Of a DNA stretch of 60,883 bases, positions 10,222 to 20,155 are shown piece after piece. Origin of the DNA: an uncultured Pelagibacteraceae bacterium (GTDB lineage: Bacteria; Pseudomonadota; Alphaproteobacteria; Pelagibacterales; Pelagibacteraceae); NCBI GenBank assembly GCA_902592265.1, contig CACJDV010000006.1:1-60883 (forward strand), in the 5' to 3' direction. Numbering within the stretch: the stretch's first letter is position 1; each line of letters opens with the position of its first letter. Under the pieces are notes generated by a model. That model was not told where the DNA came from. It was given only the letters and a program-made list of their open reading frames with translations, and ran no database searches. The position numbers and the translations under genes are program-made.

Positions 10222-12123
10222 TTAATGAACAATTTTAGGTTTAAGTCCCATAGCACCTAAAGCGGAGCTCTTATCATCATCAACTTTTAGATCTTGTTTA
10301 TCAGCAGGGTATATATTTTTAGTAATTATATTTTCTATTTCTTCACCTGTTAATGTTTCATATGTCATAAGAGCTTTTGCAATTTTATGCAAATCATCAA
10401 TTTTTTCCGTCAATATTTCTCTAGCTTTGTTGTAACCCTCATCAACTAATTTTCTGATTTCTTTATCTATCTTTTGAGCCACTTCCTCTGAAACTGATTG
10501 AGTTTGAGTTACAGATCTTCCTAAGAAAACTTCTTCTTGATTTTCACCATACTCAACTGGACCCATTTCCTCACTCATCCCGTATTTTGTAACCATGGCT
10601 CTTGCAAGTTGAGTTGCTTGATTTATATCTGAACCACTTCCTCCACCTGCACCTGTTGAAATATTATCTTTTCCAAAAATTACTTCCTCTGCCACTCTTC
10701 CACCAAAACAGACTGCTAATCTTGCTTTCAAATATTTTATTGAATGACCATGTTTGTCTCTTTCAGGTAAATTCATTACCATTCCTAAAGCTCTGCCTCT
10801 TGGTATAATTGTTGCTTTATGTATTGGGTCATAACTAGGCATATTAAATGAAACTAAAGCATGTCCACCTTCATGGTATGCCGTCAATTTTTTCTCATCT
10901 TCAGTCATAACCATTGATCGTCTTTCAGCTCCCATCATTACTTTATCCTTTGCTTCTTCAAATTCATTTAAAGTAACAATTCTTTTATTTTTTCTGGCTG
11001 CTAATAATGCAGACTCATTCACTAAATTAGCAAGATCAGCACCCGAAAATCCAGGAGTCCCTCTTGCTATTGTTCTCAAATTTACATCAGGAGCCATCTT
11101 AATCTTTTTAACATGCACTTTTAGGATTTTTTCTCTCCCAATTATATCTGGATTAGAAACTACAACTTGTCTATCAAATCTACCAGGTCTTAATAATGCA
11201 GGATCAAGAACATCAGGCCTATTTGTTGCTGCGATTATAATCACACCTTCATTAGTGTCAAAACCATCCATCTCGACAAGAAGTTGATTCAGGGTTTGCT
11301 CCCTCTCGTCATTCCCTCCTCCTAGACCTGCGCCTCGACTTCTTCCAACAGCATCGATTTCATCAATAAAAATTATACAAGGCGAATTTTTTTTTCCTTG
11401 CTCGAACATGTCTCTCACTCTTGATGCTCCCACACCAACGAACATCTCTACGAAATCTGATCCAGAGATAGTAAAGAAAGGAACACCTGCTTCACCAGCA
11501 ATTGCTCTAGCTAATAAAGTTTTTCCTGTGCCTGGAGGACCAACAAGAAGAGCACCTCTAGGTATTTTTCCACCTAATCTACTAAATTTTTTTGGATCTT
11601 TTAAAAACTCAACGATTTCTTCAACTTCCTCTTTTGCTTCTTCAACTCCTGCAACATCATTAAAAGTTACTTTGCCTTTCATCTCATTCATCATTTTTGC
11701 TTTAGATCTTCCAAAGCCCATCGCTCCACCTTTTCCTCCTTGCATTTGTCTCATAAAGAAAATCCAAACTGCTATTAATAACAACATTGGAAACCATGAA
11801 AGTAGGACACCGAATAATGAAGGCATCTTTTCTTCTATAGGTGCCGCAGATATACTTACACCTTTTTCTGTAAGTTTTTCTATTAAATTGGGATCATTTG
11901 GTGAGTAAGTTTTAAAACTTTTTCCATTTGCATAAACACCATTAATATTGTTCCCTTGAATCTCAACTTTTAATACCTCACCTTGTTCCACAGACTCCAA
12001 AAATTCAGAGAAGATTACCTGATTAGAGCTTCTAATGTTTGACTGAGGATTCTTAAACATATTGTAAAGACCAATCGTTAAAAAAACGATTATTGCCCAC
12101 ATTGCTAAGTTTTTAAAATTCAT
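10222..12123 (-). CDS. ftsH: ATP-dependent zinc metalloprotease FtsH
   Basis: Membrane-anchored AAA+ protease that degrades misfolded and regulatory membrane proteins. 633 residues. Two transmembrane segments (about 5-22 and 103-124) flank a periplasmic domain. Walker A GPPGTGKT is at 195-202, Walker B IIFIDEID at 250-257, and the zinc motif HEGGH at 417-421, where E. coli has HEAGH; the catalytic HExxH is intact. Upstream is tilS and downstream folP, a standard alphaproteobacterial order. Confidence 0.97.
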   Translation of the reverse strand: MNFKNLAMWAIIVFLTIGLYNMFKNPQSNIRSSNQVIFSEFLESVEQGEVLKVEIQGNNINGVYANGKSFKTYSPNDPNLIEKLTEKGVSISAAPIEEKMPSLFGVLLSWFPMLLLIAVWIFFMRQMQGGKGGAMGFGRSKAKMMNEMKGKVTFNDVAGVEEAKEEVEEIVEFLKDPKKFSRLGGKIPRGALLVGPPGTGKTLLARAIAGEAGVPFFTISGSDFVEMFVGVGASRVRDMFEQGKKNSPCIIFIDEIDAVGRSRGAGLGGGNDEREQTLNQLLVEMDGFDTNEGVIIIAATNRPDVLDPALLRPGRFDRQVVVSNPDIIGREKILKVHVKKIKMAPDVNLRTIARGTPGFSGADLANLVNESALLAARKNKRIVTLNEFEEAKDKVMMGAERRSMVMTEDEKKLTAYHEGGHALVSFNMPSYDPIHKATIIPRGRALGMVMNLPERDKHGHSIKYLKARLAVCFGGRVAEEVIFGKDNISTGAGGGSGSDINQATQLARAMVTKYGMSEEMGPVEYGENQEEVFLGRSVTQTQSVSEEVAQKIDKEIRKLVDEGYNKAREILTEKIDDLHKIAKALMTYETLTGEEIENIITKNIYPADKQDLKVDDDKSSALGAMGLKPKIVH

Positions 12124-12165
12124 GACTATAAGATAAGAATTATTCTAAATTTAACAAGTGTATTT

Positions 12166-13194
12166 TTAACCTTCTTTTATCAAAATCATAGTGTGATTTA
12201 CCATCTTAATGACGCATCCTCCTAAAGTTTCTTTTCTTAGTTTCCGCTCTTTAATTTTATTCAAAATATTCTCTATTTTTTTACCTCTCACAAAATTAGG
12301 CTTTTTTCCCACTAAATGAATTAAATCGGACAAAGATCTAAAAATGACCTCATGTGAATTGTCAAAAAAGTTCTCTTTTAATATAAGTTGTTTTTTTTTA
12401 TAGTCAAAAATCGAATTTACTCTCTTATTCTTTTCAACATAAAACTTAATTGATTGATCCGACTTCTTTAAATTTTCTATTGTCAATTGAAATTTATTCT
12501 TATCAAGACCGATATCCTTAAATTCCTTTATTAATTTTCTTACTTTAATTCTATTGAATTTAATATCATCATTGGATGGATCATCTATGTAAAAATCAAA
12601 TATAAATTTTGATAAAAATTTTAAATCTTTTTTATCAAATTTTATCAAAGGTCTAATTAAATTTATATTTTTGATTTGAGTGTTTGTCCCAAATGATACA
12701 AGTCCTTTTAGACCACTCCCTCTAGCCATTCTTAGAAAAAAGTTTTCAATTAAATCATCCATGTGATGGCCTAAAATTAGGTTACTAATATTAAGTTTTT
12801 TGCATTTAGAAAATAAAAGTTCATATCTTTTATTCCTGGCTACGGATTGAATATTGCTTATAGGCTTTTTGCCTTTCCAAGTAAGAACTTGTGAATTAAT
12901 TTTTAAAGATTTAAGAATTCTTTTTACTTTATGAGCCTCATTAGTAGACCCTTGTCTAAGCTTATGATCTACAATAAAGTACCTTGGGTTTAAGTTTTTT
13001 TTTAAAGAATATACTTTTGTTAAAAAAGCTAAAGCCAAACTATCTGCCCCTCCAGATACTGCAACTATAAAATTGGTATCTATTTTGAATGACCTTTCAA
13101 ATTTTTTAAAAATTTTATTTACTTTTTGATTTAAAAGTTTTGATTTATAGATTTTAGGAATTTTTTTTCTTACACTCAAATTTTTGAGACTCAT
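12166..13194 (-). CDS. tilS: tRNA(Ile)-lysidine synthase TilS
   Basis: Modifies C34 of tRNA-Ile(CAU) to lysidine so that it reads AUA. The PP-loop motif SGGADS is near residue 47-52, then HHMDDLIENFFLRMARGSG, a TilS hallmark. I place the start at the ATG at 13194 (342 aa), which overlaps the upstream cpoB gene by 41 nt. A longer frame to 13251 (361 aa) would overlap cpoB by 98 nt with no family homology in the extra residues. No clear Shine-Dalgarno distinguishes them. The C-terminal domain (about 240-342) is Lys-rich and weakly conserved, as usual. Confidence 0.9.
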   Translation of the reverse strand: MSLKNLSVRKKIPKIYKSKLLNQKVNKIFKKFERSFKIDTNFIVAVSGGADSLALAFLTKVYSLKKNLNPRYFIVDHKLRQGSTNEAHKVKRILKSLKINSQVLTWKGKKPISNIQSVARNKRYELLFSKCKKLNISNLILGHHMDDLIENFFLRMARGSGLKGLVSFGTNTQIKNINLIRPLIKFDKKDLKFLSKFIFDFYIDDPSNDDIKFNRIKVRKLIKEFKDIGLDKNKFQLTIENLKKSDQSIKFYVEKNKRVNSIFDYKKKQLILKENFFDNSHEVIFRSLSDLIHLVGKKPNFVRGKKIENILNKIKERKLRKETLGGCVIKMVNHTMILIKEG

Positions 13195-14143
13195 ACTTTG
13201 CTTTTTGAATAACAGACTGATTTGCGTCTGGGTATTGTTTTTCAACACCACTTATCATTTTACAGCCTTGATCTTTTTCTCCAATTTGTATCATTGATAC
13301 ACCCAGCTTTAATAAATTAATAGGAGCTTTTTCTCCTTTTGGATATTTTTGATAACCTTCTAAATAAGCTGAAGCAGCATCAGTATATAGTTGTCTTATT
13401 CTAAATGTTTCAGCATACCAATATTGTGCGTTACCTGCCAATTTATGATCAGGATTTGAAATTACAAATTCTCTAAATGCTCTTTCAGCAGTTGGGTAAT
13501 CTCCAACTTTTAAAAAACTTGTTGCAAATTCGTATTGCTCAGGCGCTGAAACATCTGGTAAAATTTTTTCTTCTGCTTGAAATGTCTCAGTAACAATTGT
13601 GGCAGTCGTTTCAACTGATTGTATTTTTTGAGTGGTATCCATTGTAGAATTATCTTTATAAGATATTGACCCTAAGTCTTGTGGTTGAGATGAGCCTGGT
13701 AAAATTTCTGTATCTTGTTCTAAACTTTTTTTTGAAGTCAAATTTATAGTTTCACCATTTGATAGAGCAGTTTCTAAATCTTGAAATCTAAGTTGATTAT
13801 CTGATTGAACTTTAGTAAGCCTATTTGATAACTTATCTAGCTTGAAATTTATTTCTTCAAATTTATTAGTAAGTTCCTGAAATTGATTTTCAATTTCAGA
13901 TAATTTCAACAAGTGTCTTGTAAGCACATCTTCAGAGTTGCTGTCTACATTTGATGAAGTTAAGTTTGTATTGTTGAATTCACTCGAATTGGAATAAACA
14001 GCCTTTTCTAAAGTTTTTAAATCCTTTTTAATTATCTCAAGTGTGTCGTAAATATTATGGTTTTCAGCGAGGGAAGGAAAAAAAACTAAAAAATTGAAAA
14101 ACAAAAAAAGTTTGCATTTAAATAATACTTTTAAGTATCTCAT
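13154..14143 (-). CDS. cpoB: Tol-Pal system protein CpoB/YbgF
   Basis: Periplasmic coordinator of Tol-Pal function and cell-wall synthesis. 329 residues: a signal peptide (about 1-26, cleavage probably after SLA), an N-terminal coiled coil (about 60-110), a low-complexity Ser/Thr/Gln linker, and C-terminal TPR-like repeats (about 200-325) with the YbgF pattern YEFATSFLKVGDYPTAERAF. Located after pal as in most proteobacteria; its 3' end overlaps tilS. Confidence 0.92.
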   Translation of the reverse strand: MRYLKVLFKCKLFLFFNFLVFFPSLAENHNIYDTLEIIKKDLKTLEKAVYSNSSEFNNTNLTSSNVDSNSEDVLTRHLLKLSEIENQFQELTNKFEEINFKLDKLSNRLTKVQSDNQLRFQDLETALSNGETINLTSKKSLEQDTEILPGSSQPQDLGSISYKDNSTMDTTQKIQSVETTATIVTETFQAEEKILPDVSAPEQYEFATSFLKVGDYPTAERAFREFVISNPDHKLAGNAQYWYAETFRIRQLYTDAASAYLEGYQKYPKGEKAPINLLKLGVSMIQIGEKDQGCKMISGVEKQYPDANQSVIQKAKYESQKFECKKKNS

Positions 14144-14171
14144 GTAATTAGGTTATGTCTAAAATAATGGC

Positions 14172-14211
14172 AAAAAAAAGACCTCTTAAATCGTTTAAAT
14201 TTAAGAGGTCT
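14172..14211 (-). terminator. Rho-independent terminator after pal
   Basis: Perfect 13-bp stem, 14179-14191 pairing with 14199-14211, with a 7-nt loop. Read on the minus strand it is followed by a run of eight T (14172-14179, the last being shared with the stem). It lies in the 86-nt space between the pal stop (14230) and the cpoB start (14143), so it would end or attenuate the tol-pal transcript before cpoB. This is the clearest intrinsic terminator in the window. Confidence 0.85.
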
Positions 14212-14229
14212 AAAATATTAATTGAGTAT

Positions 14230-14709
14230 TTAATTTGCTTTTACAGTAACAGATCTTCTGTTTTTTGACCAAGCTAACGGATTAGATCCAGAGTCAACTG
14301 GTCTTTCCTTACCATAACTTAAAACTGAAATTCTGTCAGAAGATATACCGTAAGTCATTAAATAATCTTTAGCTGCATTAGCTCTTCTTTCGCCTAATGC
14401 TAAGTTATATTCTCTTGTTCCTCTTTCGTCAGCATGTCCTTCTAAAACAATTGTAATTTTAGAATTTTTTCTTAACCATGCAGCTTGTTTTCTAAGTGTT
14501 TCTCTTGATGCAGTAGTTAGTACTGACTCATTAGTTGCAAAAAATACTCTATCAGGAACACCTGAAGCTAAGTATTCAACTGTATCAGTTCCAGTATAAA
14601 CATCACCTTGCATTTGTCCTGTAGTTTTTTTTGATGTAGCACATGCAGAAAGTGCTAAACATGCAACTATTATTAAAAATCCATTTTTAAGAATTTTGCT
14701 TAATTTCAT
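14230..14709 (-). CDS. pal: Peptidoglycan-associated lipoprotein Pal
   Basis: Outer-membrane lipoprotein that binds peptidoglycan and TolB. 159 residues. The lipobox LSAC at 20-23 gives lipidated C23 after cleavage. The OmpA-like domain (about 45-157) contains the peptidoglycan-binding pattern GHADERGTREYNLALGERRA. A strong ribosome binding site (14715-14720) and a terminator just downstream fit high expression. Member of the tolQ-tolR-tolA-tolB-pal series. Confidence 0.97.
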   Translation of the reverse strand: MKLSKILKNGFLIIVACLALSACATSKKTTGQMQGDVYTGTDTVEYLASGVPDRVFFATNESVLTTASRETLRKQAAWLRKNSKITIVLEGHADERGTREYNLALGERRANAAKDYLMTYGISSDRISVLSYGKERPVDSGSNPLAWSKNRRSVTVKAN

Positions 14710-14714
14710 TGTTA

Positions 14715-14720
14715 CTCCTT
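14715..14720 (-). promoter_or_regulatory. Shine-Dalgarno of pal
   Basis: AAGGAG on the minus strand, five bases before the pal ATG. Most genes in this window lack so strong a site, so it stands out and fits a highly expressed lipoprotein. Confidence 0.7.
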
Positions 14721-14795
14721 GATCAATATTACTTTAACCTTATATTTTCACAACTAATTAGATCTTTCAAGGCTAAAAATCAAGCGAATTAATTA

Positions 14796-16136
14796 TTAAT
14801 TACTTAATAAAGATGACCATGATGGGTCAGATCCATCGGTTGGGGTCGGAACCTGTCTCTCATTATACCCAGTTAAATCTATAGACCACAATTTTGCAGA
14901 AAAACCCTCTCCTTTAGAATCTGTTTTGGTCTCTCTATAAAAAATCAATACTCTTCCATTTGGAGACCAAGATGGAGCTTCTTGGTAAAAATTTTCAGTT
15001 AATAGTCTTTCTCCACTTCCATCTGTTCTCATAACACCAATATAAAATTTTCCTTTATGTAGTTTTGTAAATGCAATTAAATCTCCTCTTGGAGACCAAA
15101 CTGGAGTACCATAGATTCCTTTACCAAAAGAAATTCTTTTAACGTTACTCCCATCACTTTTCATAACATAGATTTGTTGATAACCACTTCTATCAGAGTT
15201 GAAAGAAATAAATTTTCCATCTGGAGAATATGAAGGTGATGTATCTATAGATGGATGATTAGTGATTTTTTCTACAATTCTATTTTCTAAATCCATTGTA
15301 TAAATTTCAGAATTACCATCTTTGGCAAAACTCATAATTATTTTTTTTCCATCTGGCGAAAACCTTGGTGCAAAAGTCATGCCAGGAAAATCTCCAACAA
15401 CTTCTTGTGTTCCAGTTTCAATATCTAATAAATAAACCCTTGGCAAATTTCTAAAATATGAAAGATAAGTAACCATTTGACTAGTTGGATTAAATCTTGG
15501 AGTTAAAACAAGTTCATTTCCCAATGTTAAAAATTTATTGTTGGCACCATCTTGGTCCATGATTGCTAATTTTTTTACTCTTTGAGTTTTAGGTCCCTCT
15601 TCTGCAACATAAATTATTCTTGTATCAAAGTAACCTTTTTCACCAGTCAATCTCTCATAAACTTTATCAGTAATGATATGACCAACCCGTCTCCAATTAT
15701 TTGGAACAGTTGTAAATGCTAGTGCCATCATTTCTTTACCTGCCAGGACATCCCACAATCTAAATTCTACTCTAAGTTTATCCTCCACATAAGTAACTTT
15801 TCCAGTAATCAAAGCCTGAGCTTTAATTAAGTTCCAATCTTCAAATCTAGGCTTTAAATTTGCAATATCTGGTTCTTGCAAAAACGCATCTTTATTTAAT
15901 GGATTAAATAAACCGGAAATTCTTAAATTATTTTCTACGATTAAAGATATTTCTGAACCGATATTTTTTTTCTTAAGAATATTCTCAAAATTTTGTCTTG
16001 ATTTTTCATCAATAGATAGCGGTGATACTGCAACAGGTAATGGATTTAAATTACCCCTGGTAATATCAACCTCTATTAAACCAAATGATTTAACTGGTAT
16101 TAAGATTATTAATAAAGTAATTAAAATATTCTTCAT
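14796..16136 (-). CDS. tolB: Tol-Pal system beta propeller protein TolB
   Basis: Periplasmic protein linking TolA and Pal. 446 residues. An N-terminal signal peptide (about 1-19) is followed by the TolB N-terminal domain (20-150) and a six-bladed beta propeller with repeated WD40-like PD40 motifs of the form [24 protein letters not shown] and WSPNGRVL. It lies 16 nt downstream of tolA. Confidence 0.96.
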   Translation of the reverse strand: MKNILITLLIILIPVKSFGLIEVDITRGNLNPLPVAVSPLSIDEKSRQNFENILKKKNIGSEISLIVENNLRISGLFNPLNKDAFLQEPDIANLKPRFEDWNLIKAQALITGKVTYVEDKLRVEFRLWDVLAGKEMMALAFTTVPNNWRRVGHIITDKVYERLTGEKGYFDTRIIYVAEEGPKTQRVKKLAIMDQDGANNKFLTLGNELVLTPRFNPTSQMVTYLSYFRNLPRVYLLDIETGTQEVVGDFPGMTFAPRFSPDGKKIIMSFAKDGNSEIYTMDLENRIVEKITNHPSIDTSPSYSPDGKFISFNSDRSGYQQIYVMKSDGSNVKRISFGKGIYGTPVWSPRGDLIAFTKLHKGKFYIGVMRTDGSGERLLTENFYQEAPSWSPNGRVLIFYRETKTDSKGEGFSAKLWSIDLTGYNERQVPTPTDGSDPSWSSLLSN

Positions 16137-16152
16137 TTTTTTATTATTTATA

Positions 16153-16962
16153 TTAACCTTCTAACATTTCTCTTGCATCAAAATTTAATTGTAATTCCTT
16201 CCATCTTTCGTAGCCGGTGCTGGGAACTCTTAAAGGCTGACATAATTTAATAGCTCTTAAAGCACTTTCTGCTAATACTTTGTAAAAACCTTGTCCTGGT
16301 TTATTCATTCTTGCATGATCTAAAATCTCTGACTTAACCACTGATCCGTCAGGTTTTAATTCGAGTTTTATTCTGACAAGTAAATTTTCATTGTATGGTA
16401 ATCCGAGTGGGATGCTCCAACAACCAAAAATTTGTGCTTTTAATGCATCCTCTTCACTCAAAGATAAACCTGTGTTCTCAAAATTTTTATTTTGATCTTG
16501 GCTTAAATCTGGATTTTTCTTTAAAGTTTCTGCTTTACTCTCTTTAGATTTGTCGATTAAAGCTGCAATATTATTTGGATCGAATAATTCCTCTTTTTCA
16601 AATTCTGATACTTGTTTAACCTCATTGTCAATTTTTTCAGGATTTTGTTTATCTTCTTTTATTTTTTCAACTTTCTTTACTTTATCCTCCGGCATTGGTA
16701 CAGCATCTGGTTTTATTTTCTTCACTTTTTTCGGAGGAGCTTGTTCTGATACTAATTTTTTTTCTTTCTCTTTTGCTTTTTCAATTATTTTTTTTGCTTT
16801 AGGAGCAAATGGAATATTTGTTTTTTCAGTTATTTGAATTAATTCTACTGATACAATTGGTGGGAGATCAATTGGTTTTTTTGCCAAAAAAGGAAGACTC
16901 ATTGCTGTTAAGAAAATAACAAATAGGTGTAATACAGATGAAATAGCAATACTCCTATTCAC
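16153..16962 (-). CDS. tolA: Cell envelope integrity protein TolA
   Basis: Inner-membrane protein that spans the periplasm and couples the TolQR motor to TolB-Pal. 269 residues: one N-terminal transmembrane segment (about 5-26), a Lys/Glu/Pro-rich extended region (about 45-150), and a C-terminal TolA/TonB-like domain (about 170-268) including FGCWSIPLG and the pattern [14 protein letters not shown]. Shorter than E. coli TolA (421) because the helical rod is reduced. Position between tolR and tolB supports the call. Confidence 0.92.
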   Translation of the reverse strand: MNRSIAISSVLHLFVIFLTAMSLPFLAKKPIDLPPIVSVELIQITEKTNIPFAPKAKKIIEKAKEKEKKLVSEQAPPKKVKKIKPDAVPMPEDKVKKVEKIKEDKQNPEKIDNEVKQVSEFEKEELFDPNNIAALIDKSKESKAETLKKNPDLSQDQNKNFENTGLSLSEEDALKAQIFGCWSIPLGLPYNENLLVRIKLELKPDGSVVKSEILDHARMNKPGQGFYKVLAESALRAIKLCQPLRVPSTGYERWKELQLNFDAREMLEG

Positions 16963-16968
16963 AAATAA

Positions 16969-17385
16969 TTACCTTTCTTTGTATGGTTCTGAAATTAAAG
17001 CTACTTTTGTAAATCCTGAACCTGAAAGTAACCCCATAATTTCAAGAACTCTACCGTAATTAATAGTTTTATCCCCTCTTACATAAATTCTTGTATCAGT
17101 TCGATTTTTTGAAACTGCCAACACTTTTGCAATGATTTTTTCATATTCAACTTTTGACTCTTGTATGAAAATTTCACCTTTTGAGTTTATTGTTAAAGTT
17201 AAAGGTTCTTGTTCCTCTGGAAGAGAGTCTGCTGAACTTTCGGGTAAATCAACTTGAACTCCTACTGTTAATAAAGGCGCTGTTACCATAAAAATAATTA
17301 ATAAAACTAACATCACATCTACAAATGGTGTTACATTTATTTCACTCATTGGTTCCTTTGATGAACGATTTAACTTAAATGCCAT
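16969..17385 (-). CDS. tolR: TolR (ExbD/TolR family)
   Basis: Proton-channel partner of TolQ. 138 residues. A single transmembrane helix (about 20-42) carries the key aspartate in NVTPFVDVMLVLL (D23), and the C-terminal periplasmic domain follows. One base separates it from tolQ; 6 nt separates it from tolA. Confidence 0.95.
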   Translation of the reverse strand: MAFKLNRSSKEPMSEINVTPFVDVMLVLLIIFMVTAPLLTVGVQVDLPESSADSLPEEQEPLTLTINSKGEIFIQESKVEYEKIIAKVLAVSKNRTDTRIYVRGDKTINYGRVLEIMGLLSGSGFTKVALISEPYKER

Positions 17386-17386
17386 T

Positions 17387-18061
17387 CTAAATAATTGTTA
17401 AAAATCTTTTAGAAAAGTTTTCTAATTTTTGGGAATACTTTAAAGAGTCATTATTAAATTTGTTGTAAGCAATTACTGCAGGGATCGCTGCCAACAAACC
17501 CAATGCTGTAGCGAAAAGAGCTTCTGCGATTCCTGGTGCTACAATTGCTAAACTAGTATTTCTTGAAATTGCAATTGATTGAAAAGAATTCATTATACCC
17601 CAAACAGTCCCGAATAATCCTATAAAAGGCGCTGTTGATCCTACAGTTGCCAAAAAAGTAAATCCTTTTGTAATTTTAGACATTTGTTTTTCTATTCCAG
17701 TTTCTAACATTGAAGTCATTCTAGCATTCAAATCTGTTTTAGATCTTCTTTTAAGAAGATTTTGCATAGCATCTTTAAAAATAAGAGCCATAGGATCATT
17801 TATATTTCCTGGAAGATTATTGTAAAAAGACTCTGCAGATTTAGAATTCCAAAACTTAGTTTCAAATTCTTCTGAACTTTGATTTATTTTTTTAAATAAT
17901 TTAAATTTTTCAATGATTACTGCCCATGAATAAACTGAGCATGCAATAAGAATGATAATTACTGATTTAACAATTATATCTGCTCTTAGAAATAAGTTCA
18001 TTAGTGAAAAGTCAGCGCTTGATGCTAGTCCGACTGCTTGTGATGAAATATCAGCTTCCAT
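17387..18061 (-). CDS. tolQ: TolQ (MotA/TolQ/ExbB family)
   Basis: Proton-conducting subunit energising the Tol-Pal system. 224 residues with three membrane helices (about 25-48, 135-160, 170-195) and the family patterns TVGSTAPFIGLFGTVWGIM and ALFATALGLLAAIPAVIAYN. First gene of the tol block; the acyl-CoA thioesterase ybgC that usually precedes tolQ is missing. Confidence 0.95.
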   Translation of the reverse strand: MEADISSQAVGLASSADFSLMNLFLRADIIVKSVIIILIACSVYSWAVIIEKFKLFKKINQSSEEFETKFWNSKSAESFYNNLPGNINDPMALIFKDAMQNLLKRRSKTDLNARMTSMLETGIEKQMSKITKGFTFLATVGSTAPFIGLFGTVWGIMNSFQSIAISRNTSLAIVAPGIAEALFATALGLLAAIPAVIAYNKFNNDSLKYSQKLENFSKRFLTII

Positions 18062-18113
18062 AAGATCTTCTCACACTTAAATGTGTCATGAATTTGACTT
18101 CAAAAATCTACGA

Positions 18114-18605
18114 TTAATCCTCTTTTTGGTGAGTTTCATAGTAAAAACTTGCAATTAGAATAGCATCAGCTTTATTAGAATCTTTTTTTTTTGAAAGTTG
18201 TGTTGAAAAATAAGGAAATATTTCAATTGCTCTTGTTCTGCTAGCATCTTTTTGAGAATTAATTAAGTTAAAATATTTTTTCCATTTAGCTGGTCTCACA
18301 AAAAACATTGGTAGTTGCATTGCAGAACATATTCCTTTTAAAATCCCATAAGACTGACCAAAATTAAACATACTAGTTACCCCTTGTCCTGGCATTGCAG
18401 AAACTTGTTCTATTACAACTCTAATCTCATCATTTTTATTATTAATTCTTTTTAAAAATTCGTTATAAATTTGAGCGCCATTAACTTGTTTTTTATTTTT
18501 TTTACCCTCTGTCATTACTGGCATTTCAATTACTTCTATTATTTTTCCATCTTCAAAAAAACAAATTGAGCCCGAAATACCTGGATCTATACCAATTATA
18601 AGCAT
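18114..18605 (-). CDS. RuvC-like Holliday junction nuclease, phage-type
   Basis: RNase-H-fold endonuclease predicted to resolve Holliday junctions. 163 residues. Acidic catalytic residues are visible at D7 (GIDPGISG), E66 (VVIEQV) and D147 (NKADAILIA). The central block VSAMPGQGVTSMFNFGQSYG and the later WKKYF and KDASRTRAIEIFP resemble the RuvC-like proteins of phages more than chromosomal RuvC. It occupies the ruvC slot between yebC and tolQ, but ruvA, ruvB and ybgC, which normally follow, are absent. It may be a phage-derived substitute for ruvC. Confidence 0.8.
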   Translation of the reverse strand: MLIIGIDPGISGSICFFEDGKIIEVIEMPVMTEGKKNKKQVNGAQIYNEFLKRINNKNDEIRVVIEQVSAMPGQGVTSMFNFGQSYGILKGICSAMQLPMFFVRPAKWKKYFNLINSQKDASRTRAIEIFPYFSTQLSKKKDSNKADAILIASFYYETHQKED

Positions 18606-18614
18606 ATCCTGTAT

Positions 18615-19337
18615 CTAGGTTGAAAATTTAACATTTGAATAAATATTTTGTACATCGTCATCATTTTCTAATGTCTCAAAAAAACTAATCAATTCCTTTT
18701 TTTTCTCTTCTGAAATCTCTACAGCATTTAAAGGCACCCACTCTATCCCTGTCGAAATAAAATTACTTATTTTTTTCTCCAACTCTTTTTTAACATTGTA
18801 AATATCGTTTATTGAACACTGTATCTCATGAAATTCTTTATCGGATTTACACTCATTTGCACCAGACTCAATAGCAAGTTCTAAAATATCCTCCTCTGAA
18901 ATCTCTTTTTTATCAATTTTAATTACACCTAATTGAATAAAATTATGTGATGCTGAACCTTGAGTTCCTAGACTTCCTCCTGATTTTTGAAAAATTGTTC
19001 TTATATTCGAAGCAGTTCTATTTTTATTATCAGTCAAAGTCTCAACTATAACAGCAACTCTATCAGGCCCAAAACCTTCATATCTCAAATTTTCAAAATT
19101 TAACTGATTACTCATTGAAGACTTATCTATAGCTCTCGCTATATTATCTTTAGGCATATTTGCTGATCTAGCAGCTTGTACAGCGGAACGCAATCTTGGG
19201 TTCATAGCCGGATCTTTATCTCCAAGCTTAGCCGCTACAGTAATCTCTTTAGATAGCTTAGAAAAAATTTTTGATCTTTGTTTATCAGCTTTACCTTTTT
19301 TGTGTTTTATACCTGCCCAATGAGAATGCCCTGCCAT
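18615..19337 (-). CDS. yebC: YebC/PmpR family regulatory protein
   Basis: Conserved protein of the YebC/TACO1 family, linked to transcriptional regulation and, in recent work, to relief of ribosome stalling. 240 residues, the normal length. It opens with the invariant MAGHSHWAGIKHKKGKAD and includes the family block MPKDNIARAIDK. It lies upstream of the ruvC-like gene with 9 nt between, the usual yebC-ruvC pairing. Confidence 0.95.
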   Translation of the reverse strand: MAGHSHWAGIKHKKGKADKQRSKIFSKLSKEITVAAKLGDKDPAMNPRLRSAVQAARSANMPKDNIARAIDKSSMSNQLNFENLRYEGFGPDRVAVIVETLTDNKNRTASNIRTIFQKSGGSLGTQGSASHNFIQLGVIKIDKKEISEEDILELAIESGANECKSDKEFHEIQCSINDIYNVKKELEKKISNFISTGIEWVPLNAVEISEEKKKELISFFETLENDDDVQNIYSNVKFST

Positions 19338-19345
19338 AAAAAAAA

Positions 19346-20149
19346 TTAAGTATTTTTTAAAAGACCTCCAAATATATAACTTTCGATACTATCTGCTAAG
19401 CCAGTTTCTAAATTGCAATTTACTATAACTCCACTCAAAGAAGCTTCCCCAATAGCTGGAAAATGTTTAACTGACTCCTTTTTCATAAATCTATTAATAG
19501 AATTATCTTTATTCATACCTATAACTGAGTCATAGTCTCCACACATCCCTGCATCTGTTTGGTAAGCAGTGCCGTTTTTTAAAACTCTTGCATCATTAGT
19601 AGGTATGTGAGTGTGAGTTCCAATAACAAGTGTTGCTTTTCCATCAAAATAATGACCGATAGCATTTTTTTCACTTGTTATTTCTCCATGGAAATCAACA
19701 ATCAGAAAATCATAATCCTTTTTTAAGTTATATTTTTCTAAAAATTCTTTTGAAATTTTAAAAACATCGTCACACTTCTTCATAAAAACATTTCCCATTA
19801 AATTTAAAACTCCTACTTTGTAATTTTTTTTTGTTTTATAAATCTCAAATCCTCTACCAGGAGCAGGTTCAAATAAATTTTTTGGTCTTAATAATCTTTT
19901 TTCCTTATCAATAAAATTCATTATATCTTTTTGATCCCAAACATGATTTCCAGTTGTAATGACATCAACTCCGTTATCAAAAAAAATTTTACAAATTTCT
20001 TTGGTCAAACCAACGCCAGTATCATCAGCATTCTCACCATTAATAATTACAAAATCGATATCTTTTTTTTTGATCTGATCTAATAAATCATTAGCAATCT
20101 TTCTACATCCAGATAATCCAACAACATCACCTAAAAATAAAATTTTCAT
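19346..20149 (-). CDS. YmdB-family metallophosphoesterase
   Basis: Binuclear-metal phosphoesterase of the TIGR00282/YmdB family, some members of which hydrolyse cyclic nucleotides. 267 residues. Metal ligands appear in order: D8 in LGDVVG, E-N in INGENADDTG, N-H in TTGNHVWDQ, H in DFHGE, and the H-x-H pair in GTHTHIPT. It lies between fau and yebC with short gaps. Physiological substrate is not known from sequence. Confidence 0.9.
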   Translation of the reverse strand: MKILFLGDVVGLSGCRKIANDLLDQIKKKDIDFVIINGENADDTGVGLTKEICKIFFDNGVDVITTGNHVWDQKDIMNFIDKEKRLLRPKNLFEPAPGRGFEIYKTKKNYKVGVLNLMGNVFMKKCDDVFKISKEFLEKYNLKKDYDFLIVDFHGEITSEKNAIGHYFDGKATLVIGTHTHIPTNDARVLKNGTAYQTDAGMCGDYDSVIGMNKDNSINRFMKKESVKHFPAIGEASLSGVIVNCNLETGLADSIESYIFGGLLKNT

Positions 20150-20155
20150 TAAAAA

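Noticed and set aside
13195-13251. Longer N-terminus of TilS
   Set aside because: The extra 19 residues lie fully inside cpoB, have no TilS homology and would enlarge the overlap to 98 nt.
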